DNA of 64,000 bases from Pelomonas sp. SE-A7 (GCF_030345705.1 NZ_JAUASW010000001.1:3034711-3098710), one strand, 5' to 3'. Positions 44,689 through 52,274 are shown, numbered from the stretch's first letter. Numbers and translations are program-made. The notes: generated from the letters alone by a model not told the origin.

Positions 44689-45090
44689 CTACAAGCGGTG
44701 CCCATACCAAACCAGTAGCGGGATGATGCACAAGCCCAGCAGACCGAAAAGCAGAAAGTTCCCCGTGCCTGGATTGAAGTCGGGCCAAATCTTGGCCCAG
44801 GCCTTTCGCATCAGCCACCTTCCAATAACGATATCGAAGCCGGCCATGAACACCGCAAGACCAACGCCCAACATAAGGTGGGCACCTTGCGACTGAAGGC
44901 CAATGCTTGGCACCAACAGCCAGCAGATAGCGAAGGCGAGAACGGTGCCGGTAAGTGCACTCAGCCTTACTGCGCGTTCCTTGCCGATACGCGGAATGAC
45001 CAGCGTCGTTCTTGCAATTCCATGCAGCGTCTCGGCCCCTGCGAGAACGACACAGAGGGCGGCAATACGAATTAGAGCGTCCGAAATCAT
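44689..45090 (-). CDS. Cassette-borne integral membrane protein, 133 aa
   Basis: The protein has four hydrophobic helices at about 5-25, 42-62, 70-90 and 108-130, with short basic loops (RIGKERAVRLS and RWLMRKAW). It has no recognised domain. The gene ends just left of the degenerate half attC and starts 20 bases from the attC at 45110, the usual tight fit of a cassette gene. Confidence 0.7.
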   Translation of the reverse strand: MISDALIRIAALCVVLAGAETLHGIARTTLVIPRIGKERAVRLSALTGTVLAFAICWLLVPSIGLQSQGAHLMLGVGLAVFMAGFDIVIGRWLMRKAWAKIWPDFNPGTGNFLLFGLLGLCIIPLLVWYGHRL

Positions 45091-45109
45091 GGCGAGCTTG
45101 TGTTCTGCG

Positions 45110-45178
45110 GTCTAAGCTTGAAGCTTAGCCGCGAGCGACGGCACGCCGACGCGAGTCGGCTCGAGTGACTGGTTAGGC
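45110..45178 (-). repeat. attC site, 69 bp, variant
   Basis: Standard family with a damaged R-prime end: GTCTAAGC instead of GCCTAACG, and GAGTGACTG near the other core. It closes the GNAT cassette 45110-45698. The altered core may lower recombination. Confidence 0.85.
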
Positions 45179-45682
45179 TGCAGGTCGTGGAATTTGATAG
45201 ACATTGCGGTCCTCCCCGTCTGGAAACGCTTGCCGTCCTATCTTCATTCCGCCAAGGCGCGATATCAGCGCAATTGCTGCGTTGTTCGTGTCGGCACAGT
45301 AGGTATTTACCGCCGCCCATCCCAACTCGCCATATGCGTGCTCAACAGCAGCGCGCGAAGCCTCAAGCGCGTACCCCTGCCCGCGGGCTTCGGGAAGGAG
45401 CCACCAAGTAAGCTCTCGTGGCCAATCGCGCCCTTGCCAAAATCCGCAAACGCCGATGATCGCCGCATCCGAGCGGCGACGAAGCGCCCAGACTCCGAAA
45501 CCTTGAAGGTGCCAGGAGCCTAGGTCATATGTAAGGCGAGACCAAACTGCATGAGGCGACAAGGGGCCGCCATATGCAGCGGATGCGTCAGGGTCGGTGT
45601 AGAAGCGCAAATACGCTGAATCACAAGTCACATCCGGCGGAACTAGGTCGAGCCGTGGCGTTTGTAGAGTCGAAATGATCAT
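45173..45682 (-). CDS. Cassette-borne GNAT N-acetyltransferase (RimJ/RimL type)
   Basis: This 169-aa GNAT protein has TPRLDLVPPDVT at the start, a central LTWWLLPEARGQGYALEASR that carries the acetyl-CoA pyrophosphate loop (RGQGYA), and NNAAIALISRLGG near the end. It resembles RimJ-like enzymes that modify protein N-termini, but can equally act on small molecules. The TAA stop lies inside the attC core. It is the first of three GNAT cassettes at this end of the array. Confidence 0.85.
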   Translation of the reverse strand: MIISTLQTPRLDLVPPDVTCDSAYLRFYTDPDASAAYGGPLSPHAVWSRLTYDLGSWHLQGFGVWALRRRSDAAIIGVCGFWQGRDWPRELTWWLLPEARGQGYALEASRAAVEHAYGELGWAAVNTYCADTNNAAIALISRLGGMKIGRQAFPDGEDRNVYQIPRPAA

Positions 45683-45698
45683 GGCGCTTCGGATTGTT

Positions 45699-45776
45699 GC
45701 CTAACGTTGGCCATAACCGGCCCGCGGAAGCCGCCGCAGCCGGTTGCAGCGGGCCCGCTTGATGGACGGGTTAGGC
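45699..45776 (-). repeat. attC site, 78 bp, divergent type
   Basis: Cores GCCTAAC and GTTAGGC are perfect, but the long stem (GGCCCGCGG to GCGGGCCC region) has no sequence match to the 69-bp family. It probably came with its cassette from another integron. Confidence 0.88.
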
Positions 45777-46247
45777 ATCACTCGCAGTACCGTCTGATGG
45801 GGCAGTCTGTTCATTGGAATCGCGCGTCCGGCGGAGCCAGGTGCCAACGACCTTGCTCATACCCACACGCTCTTCGGAGTAGCCAAGCTTGTCATAGAAG
45901 CTGACAGCATGCTCTGTGAAGAGCGCGACGTGATGACCCTCAAGACGCTGCTCAAGAAAGGTCATCATTCGCTTGGCCAGTCCTTGCCGCCGGAACGCGC
46001 TTTTCGTCCAGACATCGACAACGAAGGCGTTGCAAACTCCGTCCGCAAGAGCGCGCGCGGTACCAATTACTCTTCCGTCCAGCAGGGCAAAGACCCGAAC
46101 GTTTGTTGCGGCGAACGAGTCTCGCAGCTCGGCCGGTGTGCGGCCGTTGTCGAAGTTGTCTTCGGCCACTGCGCGCTTCAATTCAGCCCAGTTGATCACG
46201 GCCAATTCATCGGACAGAACAACATGGGGAGGCAGAGTTTCTGGCAT
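45771..46247 (-). CDS. Cassette-borne GNAT N-acetyltransferase
   Basis: This 158-aa GNAT protein has the pyrophosphate loop RRQGLAKRMM near residue 90 and the C-terminal HAVSFYDKLGYSEE, typical of small-molecule acetyltransferases. The order of motifs is complete. The C-terminal 20 residues are polar and lie outside the fold. Its TAA stop is in the R-double-prime core of its attC. Cassette 45699-46252. Confidence 0.85.
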   Translation of the reverse strand: MPETLPPHVVLSDELAVINWAELKRAVAEDNFDNGRTPAELRDSFAATNVRVFALLDGRVIGTARALADGVCNAFVVDVWTKSAFRRQGLAKRMMTFLEQRLEGHHVALFTEHAVSFYDKLGYSEERVGMSKVVGTWLRRTRDSNEQTAPSDGTASDA

Positions 46248-46252
46248 GTGAG

Positions 46253-46321
46253 GCCTAACGTTGAAGTTGAGCCGAGAGCGGCGGCCTGCCGACGCGAGTC
46301 GGCTCGAGCGAATGGTTATGG
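46253..46321 (-). repeat. attC site, 69 bp
   Basis: Standard family with a few changes (GAAGTTGAGCCGAGAGC; core GTTATGG). Closes cassette 46253-46782. Confidence 0.9.
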
Positions 46322-46777
46322 AGCCGGATAGTCATCAACACAAACCTCTCTTGGCTTCGGGCCGCCTGCATGCTGGGAAATGCACCCGGCCGGTTCTGAT
46401 GGCAAGAGCTCCGGCTCCGCGGCAGGGCATTCTCCGCCACTGGAGCTTTGCAACTTTCCGGCCGCGTATTTGCATTGAAGCTTTGCGTCGAAGAGCCCAA
46501 CAACTCGTCCCTTACGGACCTGAATGCGCGAGGCCACCCATCCGGCAGGTGACTGCACCCATAGCGTCTGGCATCCGCTAAAGCTAGCGGGAATACTAGA
46601 AATCCTCGGATGGACCTTCATCAGCTTCCCGTGCGCAGCCAGCTCTCCCGCTTCAGGCGGTGGATCCTGGACCCGGCATGACGCATCACTTAGAGAATCG
46701 GCGTCAGACGCGCAACTGGTCGCAGCACCCACAAGCATCACCAGCACAAGGCCTCGGAAGTAGAACGATGCTGGCAT
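46316..46777 (-). CDS. Cassette-borne secreted or lipoprotein of unknown function
   Basis: The start at ATG 46777 gives about 153 residues. It has a signal peptide with ML-VGAATSC, which could be a lipobox or a Sec signal, then a cysteine-rich mature part (SCRVQ, SGCQTLW, LQCKYAAG, GGECPA, AGCISQ and EVCVDD), suggesting several disulfides in the periplasm. No family was recognised. The stop is in the attC core. Confidence 0.7.
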   Translation of the reverse strand: MPASFYFRGLVLVMLVGAATSCASDADSLSDASCRVQDPPPEAGELAAHGKLMKVHPRISSIPASFSGCQTLWVQSPAGWVASRIQVRKGRVVGLFDAKLQCKYAAGKLQSSSGGECPAAEPELLPSEPAGCISQHAGGPKPREVCVDDYPAP

Positions 46778-46782
46778 TGGCT

Positions 46783-46800
46783 GCCTAACGTTTGAGCTCA
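46783..46800 (-). repeat. Truncated attC remnant
   Basis: GCCTAACGTTTGAGCTCA keeps the R-prime core and a few bases, but the rest of the site is gone, and the next gene's stop begins here. The neighbouring cassettes are now fused. Confidence 0.65.
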
Positions 46801-47208
46801 CGGTTTAACAACGTGCTCGGAGCCGTTCTCGTTCCGAAGCCTGAGGACACTTGCGTTCTCCTTCGACTCCAGAATCACGTATGTGTCCCTCGTACCGGTC
46901 GGCCCGGCAAAGCTCAGGCCAGCTGCCTGCTCTGACGCGGCGATCTTCACCGAGGGACGACCGCGTTCGGTGATGAGGCGAAGCAGAACTGTTTCGGGGA
47001 ATGCGACACCGTTGGGTGTGACTCCGGCGGGCTGCACGTTCAGGCTGGCGCGCAAGCGTCCTTGATCGTCTACGAGTTCTAGAGCGCGACCGCGAAGGAC
47101 GTTCGAGGTGCTCTGGGCGTGGGCGACGCCGAGGTTCTGAGCCAGCAAAACCAGCATGAGAACGGCATTCGCTGCGGTGAGCGCAAGAAGCAAACGTGCG
47201 TCTCTCAT
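46798..47208 (-). CDS. Cassette-borne secreted protein of unknown function
   Basis: The start at ATG 47208 gives 136 residues, with an N-terminal helix that can serve as a signal peptide or anchor (ARLLLALTAANAVLMLVLLA). The rest consists of beta-like repeats (VLRGRALELVDDQGRLRASL and SVLRLRNENGSEHVV) resembling short lipocalin-like or intron-encoded secreted proteins seen in integrons, but with no named domain. The end abuts the truncated attC. Confidence 0.7.
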   Translation of the reverse strand: MRDARLLLALTAANAVLMLVLLAQNLGVAHAQSTSNVLRGRALELVDDQGRLRASLNVQPAGVTPNGVAFPETVLLRLITERGRPSVKIAASEQAAGLSFAGPTGTRDTYVILESKENASVLRLRNENGSEHVVKP

Positions 47209-47278
47209 GGCTTCATCTCCGAGGGCTGACCTAAATTGAGGCAATGAATCAAGTTGCCGCGGCGTTGGTACTCGTGAC

Positions 47279-47341
47279 GCCTAACGTTTGACATAAGGGG
47301 CGGCCCGCTTGCGGGACGTCCCCTTGACGGAGGGGTTATGC
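47279..47341 (-). repeat. attC site, 63 bp, divergent type
   Basis: Cores GCCTAAC and GTTATGC flank a GGGGCGGCCCGCTTGCGGGAC stem that does not belong to the main family (shown split: GGGGCGGCCCGC and GCGGGACGTCCCC). Closes the third GNAT cassette. Confidence 0.85.
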
Positions 47342-47857
47342 GTCACGGCCGACAAGCACATGGTTTTCATGGCGCCCCTCGCCGAGGACGAAGTACGAGG
47401 TACCGACCTTGGAATAGCCCTGACGATCATAGAAAGCGATAGCCCTATCGTTTCTGGCATTGACCGTCAGCCACAACTTGGACTCCGACTGCTCGTGTGC
47501 CTTGGCCTCGGCCGCCTGAAGGAGCGCCCTCCCAACACCGTGGCCGATGTGATGCTCCTGAACATAGAGCGTTTTCAGCTCGACGGCCGAACTCGCTTCC
47601 GCCGGGCACTGTGCGCCGAACTTGACCGCGGCAAAGCCAATGAGATCTTGGCCGCGCTCGGCCACGAAGAAGTAGGTAGATGGCTCGCTGAGCGACTGCG
47701 AGTACTTCGCCGGAGTGAGCTCGGAAAGAATGTACTGGGCGGTCAGGTCACTGATGCCATCGGTGGCGTACGTGTGCAGCCAGACCTGAGTGGCCAAGAC
47801 TGCGAGACGGTTGGCATCCGCTGCTCGACCGATCCGAATTTGGTAGCTATGACGCAT
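47336..47857 (-). CDS. Cassette-borne GNAT N-acetyltransferase
   Basis: This 173-aa GNAT protein has VELKTLYVQEHHIGHGVGRA near residue 95, containing the acetyl-CoA loop HGVGRAL, and NDRAIAFYDRQGYSKVGTSY near the end. It is of the small-molecule class. Its TAA stop is the attC core. It shares no close identity with the two other GNAT cassettes, so they are separate acquisitions. Confidence 0.85.
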   Translation of the reverse strand: MRHSYQIRIGRAADANRLAVLATQVWLHTYATDGISDLTAQYILSELTPAKYSQSLSEPSTYFFVAERGQDLIGFAAVKFGAQCPAEASSAVELKTLYVQEHHIGHGVGRALLQAAEAKAHEQSESKLWLTVNARNDRAIAFYDRQGYSKVGTSYFVLGEGRHENHVLVGRDA

Positions 47858-47922
47858 AACGTTGAAGCTGAGCCGCGAGCGGCGGCTTGCCGACGCGAGT
47901 CGGCTCGAGCGACTGGTTAGGC
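47854..47922 (-). repeat. attC site, 69 bp
   Basis: Standard family; R-prime end reads GCATAAC. Closes cassette 47854-48366. Confidence 0.93.
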
Positions 47923-48363
47923 ACCATGGGCTTTCGCGAAGGTATCAGCCGCAGCTACGAAGCCCCCTTGTTCAGACTGAATGAAGCTAAAGAACTCACC
48001 GTCGAGTTCATTGAGAGATTCATGCCTCAACATCTCCAGCTGTTCCTCCCGTGCTGCTCGGTCAGAAGGGTACGCTGACCCAAACAGCGAAACGGCCTGG
48101 CGGACGACGCTAGCCACGTTCTGCATTCCAAGCGCCTCGAAGCCAGCCACAGCTTCCAAAGCGAGCACTCCCGTGCTGTTTCCGAAGAACTGACCAAACC
48201 CACCGTTACAGACCTCAGACTGACACCAATGGGCAGCGAACAAGGCTTGTGCGACACGATCCAACTTCTCAAAGTCCTCCGAGAAGCGCTCCGCCCCGTC
48301 ATAAATGGAAACCTCATCCCAGATCGGATAGAGGATGGCCCAATAGGCTTCGCCTGGTTTCAT
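47917..48363 (-). CDS. Cassette-borne DUF4375 (DMP19-like) protein
   Basis: This 148-aa protein has the DUF4375 hallmark CQSEVCNGGFGQFFGNSTG near residue 48, and is helical throughout. Members are found in toxin-immunity and integron contexts and are suspected nucleic-acid or toxin partners, but no activity is known. It fills the cassette completely: start four bases from the next attC and stop TAA in its own attC. Confidence 0.85.
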   Translation of the reverse strand: MKPGEAYWAILYPIWDEVSIYDGAERFSEDFEKLDRVAQALFAAHWCQSEVCNGGFGQFFGNSTGVLALEAVAGFEALGMQNVASVVRQAVSLFGSAYPSDRAAREEQLEMLRHESLNELDGEFFSFIQSEQGGFVAAADTFAKAHGA

Positions 48364-48366
48364 GGT

Positions 48367-48435
48367 GCCTAACGTTGAAGCTGAGCCGCGAGCGGCGGCT
48401 TGCCGACGCGAGTCGGCTCGAGCGACTGGTTAGGC
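48367..48435 (-). repeat. attC site, 69 bp
   Basis: Standard family, perfect cores GCCTAAC and GTTAGGC. Closes the first LMW-phosphatase cassette (48367-48827). Confidence 0.95.
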
Positions 48436-48481
48436 CGCTCTTTGCACAGATTCTCTGCCAACCCGGCCCGCGCTTTGTGCT

Positions 48482-48820
48482 TCATCTAGCGGCGTGCCCA
48501 TGAAGCAGCGGCGGCACCTTTGCCTCCAGCAAGCGAATCAGGAAGGGATCCATGTATTCGTATTCATCCGGAATGCCGAGAACCACAACCCGCTTGCCAT
48601 CAAGATAGCGCTTGAACTTCTTTGCGATCTTGTTCCGATGAGCCTTCTCCATCACAAAGATGATGTCGGCCCAAGCAATGAGTTCGGGATCAAGCGGAAC
48701 ATTCGCCGACTCGTGCACCCCAGCTGACTCGCACTCGATGCCTTCGTATTGCGAGAAAACCTGCTCCGCCGTCGGACTGCGAAGACGATTCTGCGAGCAA
48801 ACAAACAATGCACGGACCAT
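48482..48820 (-). CDS. Cassette-borne LMW protein tyrosine phosphatase-like protein, copy 1
   Basis: This 112-aa protein has the P-loop C8-x5-R14 in FVCSQNRLRSPTA and the acid loop region PDEYEYMDP near residue 84, in place of the DP found in classical LMW-PTPs. It is a known integron-associated branch (the usual annotation is low molecular weight protein tyrosine phosphatase family). It differs by five residues from copy 2 at 62090. The gene stops 46 bases from its attC. Confidence 0.85.
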   Translation of the reverse strand: MVRALFVCSQNRLRSPTAEQVFSQYEGIECESAGVHESANVPLDPELIAWADIIFVMEKAHRNKIAKKFKRYLDGKRVVVLGIPDEYEYMDPFLIRLLEAKVPPLLHGHAAR

Positions 48821-48827
48821 GTGTGCG

Positions 48828-48896
48828 GCCTAACGTTGAAGCTGAGCCGCGAGCGGCGGCTTGCCGACGCGAGTCGGCTCGAGCGACTGGTTAGGC
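48828..48896 (-). repeat. attC site, 69 bp
   Basis: Standard family, perfect cores. Closes cassette 48828-49198. Confidence 0.95.
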
Positions 48897-48913
48897 ATGT
48901 GCGGTTGCATACA

Positions 48914-49186
48914 TCAGCCCAACTTCGCATTGAGCGAAATGATGCGCTCGATTTCGGACGTTGGCACTTCCAAGATTGCGCTCTCAAGCATGGCTAGCGA
49001 ATACGTAGAGCTGAAATGAAACGAGTTCATCGAAACGTCGCTTGCTTCAGCGAGGCGAACGTATAGGCATTCAAGGCCGCGCTCGGTAAAGAAGTCGTCA
49101 AAGTAGTCGAACAGCTCTGCATCAGCGATCGAGACGATCGTCTCATTGCCGGCCGCAGTCACCGAAACGTATGAAGTGCAGATCAT
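48914..49186 (-). CDS. Cassette-borne hypothetical protein, 90 aa
   Basis: A short soluble protein with beta strands at the start (MICTSYVSVTAAGNETIVSI) and an acidic helix (LFDYFDDFFTERGLECLYVR). No family was recognised. The frame fits its cassette from attC to attC, 17 bases from one and 12 from the other, which supports its reality. Confidence 0.65.
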   Translation of the reverse strand: MICTSYVSVTAAGNETIVSIADAELFDYFDDFFTERGLECLYVRLAEASDVSMNSFHFSSTYSLAMLESAILEVPTSEIERIISLNAKLG

Positions 49187-49198
49187 GACTCTTCACAT

Positions 49199-49267
49199 GC
49201 CTAACGTTGAAGCTGAGCCGCGAGCGGCGGCTTGCCGACGCGAGTCGGCTCGAGCGACTGGTTAGAC
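49199..49267 (-). repeat. attC site, 69 bp
   Basis: Standard family; core GTTAGAC. Closes cassette 49199-49730. Confidence 0.95.
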
Positions 49268-49277
49268 GCCATCTCCG

Positions 49278-49718
49278 CTACTCGACCTTAGACAGTTTGA
49301 AGGAGCCACGATCGACGCTACCCGCAACACCAAGAGTGAAATAGCGGCCGTGTACTGGCTGAACTGCCAGGCCACCTTCAAGGAGTGCGTACCCGTCGCA
49401 GAATTCAACGTTGCCGATGGTCAATGTCCCCTCTTCAATTCCGTAGGCGAGTGGATCGGTGACCGGATAGAACGTGCTCTCCGTAGTGGACATCGCTTCA
49501 ATCTTCAATTTTCGCCACTTCAGGTCTTCTCGCGTCTTCGGATTGACGAGGGCCAGGCACGACTGGGCCTGGTCGCGAGTAAACCGAACGGTGAACGTCG
49601 TCACGACTTCTCGCTTGGCATTCAGGATTTCAAGTCTCCACCGCCCGGAGAGATCCTGAGCATGGGATGGCATCGAAATGCCAAGAGCAAGTGCGGCGAA
49701 AAGCATTCCTCTGCGCAT
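49278..49718 (-). CDS. Cassette-borne secreted protein, 146 aa
   Basis: The protein has a signal peptide (MRRGMLFAALALGISMPSHA) and a mature beta-rich domain with DLSGRWRLEILNAKREVVTT, suggestive of a small lipocalin-like barrel. Two cysteines (QSCLAL and EFCDGY) could pair. No function is known. It ends ten bases from its attC. Confidence 0.7.
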   Translation of the reverse strand: MRRGMLFAALALGISMPSHAQDLSGRWRLEILNAKREVVTTFTVRFTRDQAQSCLALVNPKTREDLKWRKLKIEAMSTTESTFYPVTDPLAYGIEEGTLTIGNVEFCDGYALLEGGLAVQPVHGRYFTLGVAGSVDRGSFKLSKVE

Positions 49719-49730
49719 GGCGGTGCTGGC

Positions 49731-49788
49731 GTCTAACGTCTGAGTTCACCGGCGGCCGTAGGCCGTCCGGTGGAACGATTGGTTAGGT
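49731..49788 (-). repeat. attC site, 58 bp (type B), repeated cassette copy 1
   Basis: GTCTAAC and GTTAGGT cores around CACCGGCGGCCGTAGGCCGT, unlike the 69-bp family. Closes the 469-bp cassette 49731-50199. Confidence 0.9.
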
Positions 49789-50160
49789 CTCGATTCCGCT
49801 GCCACGCAGGACGTACCTCGAAACCCAGACCGACTGAACTGCGGCGCCCGATTCTGAACCACCCAGCCCACGACTCGAAGATCGCGGTCGACCATCCGGC
49901 CTTCCTCGCGCACAAGCAGCGCCCTGCAACTCTGCGCAGGCTGGCTTTGCGCCAGGCCACCGAGCAGCCTCTCGCAGACCACTCGACAAACCGACTGCCA
50001 GGCGCAGCACTGCGGCGCGAAGCGCCTGCAACGAACTGACTGTTCTGCCTCGCCACAACAACGCGCCTGCGACTAGCGAAGGACTGACTTCGAAGCCTCC
50101 AAGCCTCGGCTGCTCCCGCGCTCGCACACTCGTCGTTCTCGCCGCATGGCAATGCAGCAC
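49783..50160 (-). CDS. Possible coding frame in the repeated cassette, copy 1 (doubtful)
   Basis: A 125-aa frame opens MLHCHAARTTSVRAREQPRL and ends SVWVSRYVLRGSGIET with its TAA in the attC core, as real cassette genes do. However, it has no clear ribosome site, an Arg/Ala/Gly-rich composition and no recognised domain. Two other long frames overlap it, and copy 4 has a one-base deletion inside it. I think the cassette may be non-coding. Confidence 0.3.
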   Translation of the reverse strand: MLHCHAARTTSVRAREQPRLGGFEVSPSLVAGALLWRGRTVSSLQALRAAVLRLAVGLSSGLREAARWPGAKPACAELQGAACARGRPDGRPRSSSRGLGGSESGAAVQSVWVSRYVLRGSGIET

Positions 50161-50199
50161 TTTGACTTCGTGGGCAAGCGATCAGCTGCATTTCCGGAG

Positions 50200-50257
50200 A
50201 CCTAACGTCTGAGTTCACCGGCGGCCGTAGGCCGTCCGGTGGAACGATTGGTTAGGT
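50200..50257 (-). repeat. attC site, 58 bp (type B), repeated cassette copy 2
   Basis: Same as the site at 49731 except the first core base (ACCTAAC). Closes cassette 50200-50668. Confidence 0.9.
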
Positions 50258-50629
50258 CTCGATTCCGCTGCCACGCAGGACGTACCTCGAAACCCAGACC
50301 GACTGAACTGCGGCGCCCGATTCTGAACCACCCAGCCCACGACTCGAAGATCGCGGTCGACCATCCGGCCTTCCTCGCGCACAAGCAGCGCCCTGCAACT
50401 CTGCGCAGGCTGGCTTTGCGCCAGGCCACCGAGCAGCCTCTCGCAGACCACTCGACAAACCGACTGCCAGGCGCAGCACTGCGGCGCGAAGCGCCTGCAA
50501 CGAACTGACTGTTCTGCCTCGCCACAACAACGCGCCTGCGACTAGCGAAGGACTGACTTCGAAGCCTCCAAGCCTCGGCTGCTCCCGCGCTCGCACACTC
50601 GTCGTTCTCGCCGCATGGCAATGCAGCAC
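50252..50629 (-). CDS. Possible coding frame in the repeated cassette, copy 2 (doubtful)
   Basis: The same 125-aa frame as at 49783, identical in sequence, with its stop in the attC core. The doubts are the same: no ribosome site, biased composition and overlapping frames. Confidence 0.3.
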   Translation of the reverse strand: MLHCHAARTTSVRAREQPRLGGFEVSPSLVAGALLWRGRTVSSLQALRAAVLRLAVGLSSGLREAARWPGAKPACAELQGAACARGRPDGRPRSSSRGLGGSESGAAVQSVWVSRYVLRGSGIET

Positions 50630-50668
50630 TTTGACTTCGTGGGCAAACGATCAGCTGCATTTCCCGAG

Positions 50669-50740
50669 ACCTAACGTTGAAGCTGAGCCGCGAGCGGCGG
50701 CGGCACGCCGACGCGAGTCGGCTCGAGCGACTGGTTAGGC
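50669..50740 (-). repeat. attC site, 72 bp
   Basis: Standard family with GGCGGCGGCACG in place of GGCGGCTTG. Closes the MltR-like cassette 50669-51360. Confidence 0.95.
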
Positions 50741-50766
50741 CACAGCTTGCAGTGCACTGACATGCT

Positions 50767-51348
50767 TCAGCTCCCGGGCTTTGCCATGACCATGACCGGC
50801 ATACCAGGCGGAGGCAGTTCGTCTTCGACCGACCGCCACTTTGTGGCACCTTCCTCAACCCAGGTCTTTGGCCTCCTTCGCTCCAGCGCTACCCATTCAG
50901 GGCGGTGGTAGAGGCGTAGTGCGAGACATACAACCGCGTTGGTGAAACGGAATCTCGGGTCTTGAACTGGGTAGCCCGAGCCTACTGGTACGTCGGACTT
51001 GAGCGTAGAGCACAAGCCTTGAATTCGGGGGCTTGAAAAGGACATGCCATGCTTCTGGTGAGCGAATTCGTTCCGCACCTTGCGAATGATCCCAATCTCT
51101 GTGTATTCAAACTCGTCGATGAGACCCAGTGCGAAACAAGCTTCGACTCTTGACGAGAAGCTGCTCAGTGGCGCACTGCCGTCATCAAGAAGCTTCGCGG
51201 CACTTGGCACTTCGCAAAAGAACGACCGCAGTGTCTCGGTAAGACGATCATCGATCAGTGCGGCAGCAACCAAAGGGAGTCCGCGGTCGGTCTCGCGCCT
51301 TAGCTCATCGACGAACTTCGCCAGGTCTTCTGCGGTGGATAGGAGCAT
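50767..51348 (-). CDS. Cassette-borne MltR family protein
   Basis: This 193-aa helical protein matches the MltR (mannitol repressor) family: LVAAALIDDRLTETLRSFF, PLSSFSSRVEACFALGLIDE and IIRKVRNEFAH are all characteristic. MltR family members lack a DNA-binding motif, and the family is widely spread outside mannitol operons, so repression of mannitol genes is unlikely here. It is one of the larger cassette genes. It begins 12 bases from the next attC. Confidence 0.85.
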   Translation of the reverse strand: MLLSTAEDLAKFVDELRRETDRGLPLVAAALIDDRLTETLRSFFCEVPSAAKLLDDGSAPLSSFSSRVEACFALGLIDEFEYTEIGIIRKVRNEFAHQKHGMSFSSPRIQGLCSTLKSDVPVGSGYPVQDPRFRFTNAVVCLALRLYHRPEWVALERRRPKTWVEEGATKWRSVEDELPPPGMPVMVMAKPGS

Positions 51349-51360
51349 GCTATTTCTGTG

Positions 51361-51429
51361 GCCTAACGTTGAAGCTGAGCCGCGAGCGGCGGCTTGCCGA
51401 CGCGAGTCGGCTCGAGCGACTGGTTAGAC
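51361..51429 (-). repeat. attC site, 69 bp
   Basis: Standard family; core GTTAGAC. Closes cassette 51361-51865. Confidence 0.95.
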
Positions 51430-51858
51430 CTCACTGTAGCCCCGCAATACACCGTTGGCCTGGAGCCGGGCAAGGAGGGATGCCGGCACAACAGCCGATG
51501 CGACAGTGCAGTCATCGTGGAAGTTGTCGCATGCAACAAGGATCGGTTCCTCTCGCATTGAAACTTGAGTGTGGATGATGGCTCCGTCCTCTCCAAACAT
51601 GCCAGGCTCGGCAAGCAACCGCTGCAAAGCGACCAAATTCCACGAAGTGATCGGAACGCAAACAAAGTCCATCAACGGTTCTTGAGTTTGTCGCGGCAGC
51701 GCCGCTGTGGGCTCAAAGGTGCAGCCTAGAAACTCTTCAAAACGCAGCGCCGAGAGATCCCCCTCGAAGGAAGCAATAGCTCGCCCCTCGTACTCCCGAT
51801 AAATGGCCCAAAGGACCCCTGGGCAGTCACGGACCTGCAGCGATCGAAACTTCGGCAT
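51424..51858 (-). CDS. Cassette-borne hypothetical protein, 144 aa
   Basis: This soluble protein opens MPKFRSLQVRDCPGVLWAIY and ends GVLRGYSEV, with the TAA stop in its attC core. It includes ALRFEEFLGCTFEPT and a late EEPILVACDNFHDDCTVAS. No family was recognised. It occupies the whole cassette. Confidence 0.65.
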   Translation of the reverse strand: MPKFRSLQVRDCPGVLWAIYREYEGRAIASFEGDLSALRFEEFLGCTFEPTAALPRQTQEPLMDFVCVPITSWNLVALQRLLAEPGMFGEDGAIIHTQVSMREEPILVACDNFHDDCTVASAVVPASLLARLQANGVLRGYSEV

Positions 51859-51865
51859 TTGTGAG

Positions 51866-51934
51866 GTCTAACGTTGAAGCTGAGCCGCGAGCGGCGGCTT
51901 GCCGACGCGAGTCGGCTCGAGCGACTGGTTAGAA
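51866..51934 (-). repeat. attC site, 69 bp
   Basis: Standard family; cores GTCTAAC and GTTAGAA. Closes cassette 51866-52274. Confidence 0.95.
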
Positions 51935-51947
51935 CTCAACTCGTAGT

Positions 51948-52253
51948 TCATTTCGTGCGCTTCATGTCGCCGAGTTCGGAGCGTACCGTGTCGTTCCCGA
52001 TCAAGGTGTAGCGCATCGCAGTACCCTTCATCAGACCAGACTCATAGGTAACGACCACGTCATTGCCTTTGGATTCATACGAAACTTTGTCAATGATCCC
52101 AAGCGCTTCCACCTCACCTTGGCGGAAGTGAACTTTCATCTTCACAGGACCAACCATCTGCCAGGATCCGCCCAAACGACCTGGATCTCCGGAGGAGCAG
52201 CCAACAAGAACCGTCGCAACGAACAGCAACAGCATTTGAAGAACGCGGCGCAT
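51948..52253 (-). CDS. Cassette-borne lipoprotein, 101 aa
   Basis: The signal MRRVLQMLLLFVATVLVGCS contains the lipobox VGC; the mature part is a small beta-rich domain (LGGSWQMVGPVKMKVHFRQG and YESGLMKGTAMRYTLIG) ending in a basic tail. It looks like a small lipocalin-like or META-type fold. No function is known. Confidence 0.72.
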   Translation of the reverse strand: MRRVLQMLLLFVATVLVGCSSGDPGRLGGSWQMVGPVKMKVHFRQGEVEALGIIDKVSYESKGNDVVVTYESGLMKGTAMRYTLIGNDTVRSELGDMKRTK

Positions 52254-52274
52254 AAGCTGCCTCCTGAATTTGAG

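Larger units (their letters stand above)
49731..50199 (-). repeat. 469-bp repeated cassette, copy 1
   Basis: This cassette (attC plus about 411 bases) occurs again at 50200, at 59446 and, cut by the edge, at 63817. Copies 1-3 have the same length and differ at only a handful of bases. Copies 1 and 2 are tandem. Confidence 0.9.
50200..50668 (-). repeat. 469-bp repeated cassette, copy 2
   Basis: Tandem to copy 1 and differs from it only near the right end (GGGCAAACG for GGGCAAGCG, and TTTCCCGAG for TTTCCGGAG). This suggests a recent duplication by integrase excision and reinsertion or by recombination. Confidence 0.9.

Noticed and set aside
49733..50218. 161-codon frame across the repeated cassette and its attC
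   Set aside because: Ser/Arg-rich and overlapping two other frames; its end is only an attC translation.
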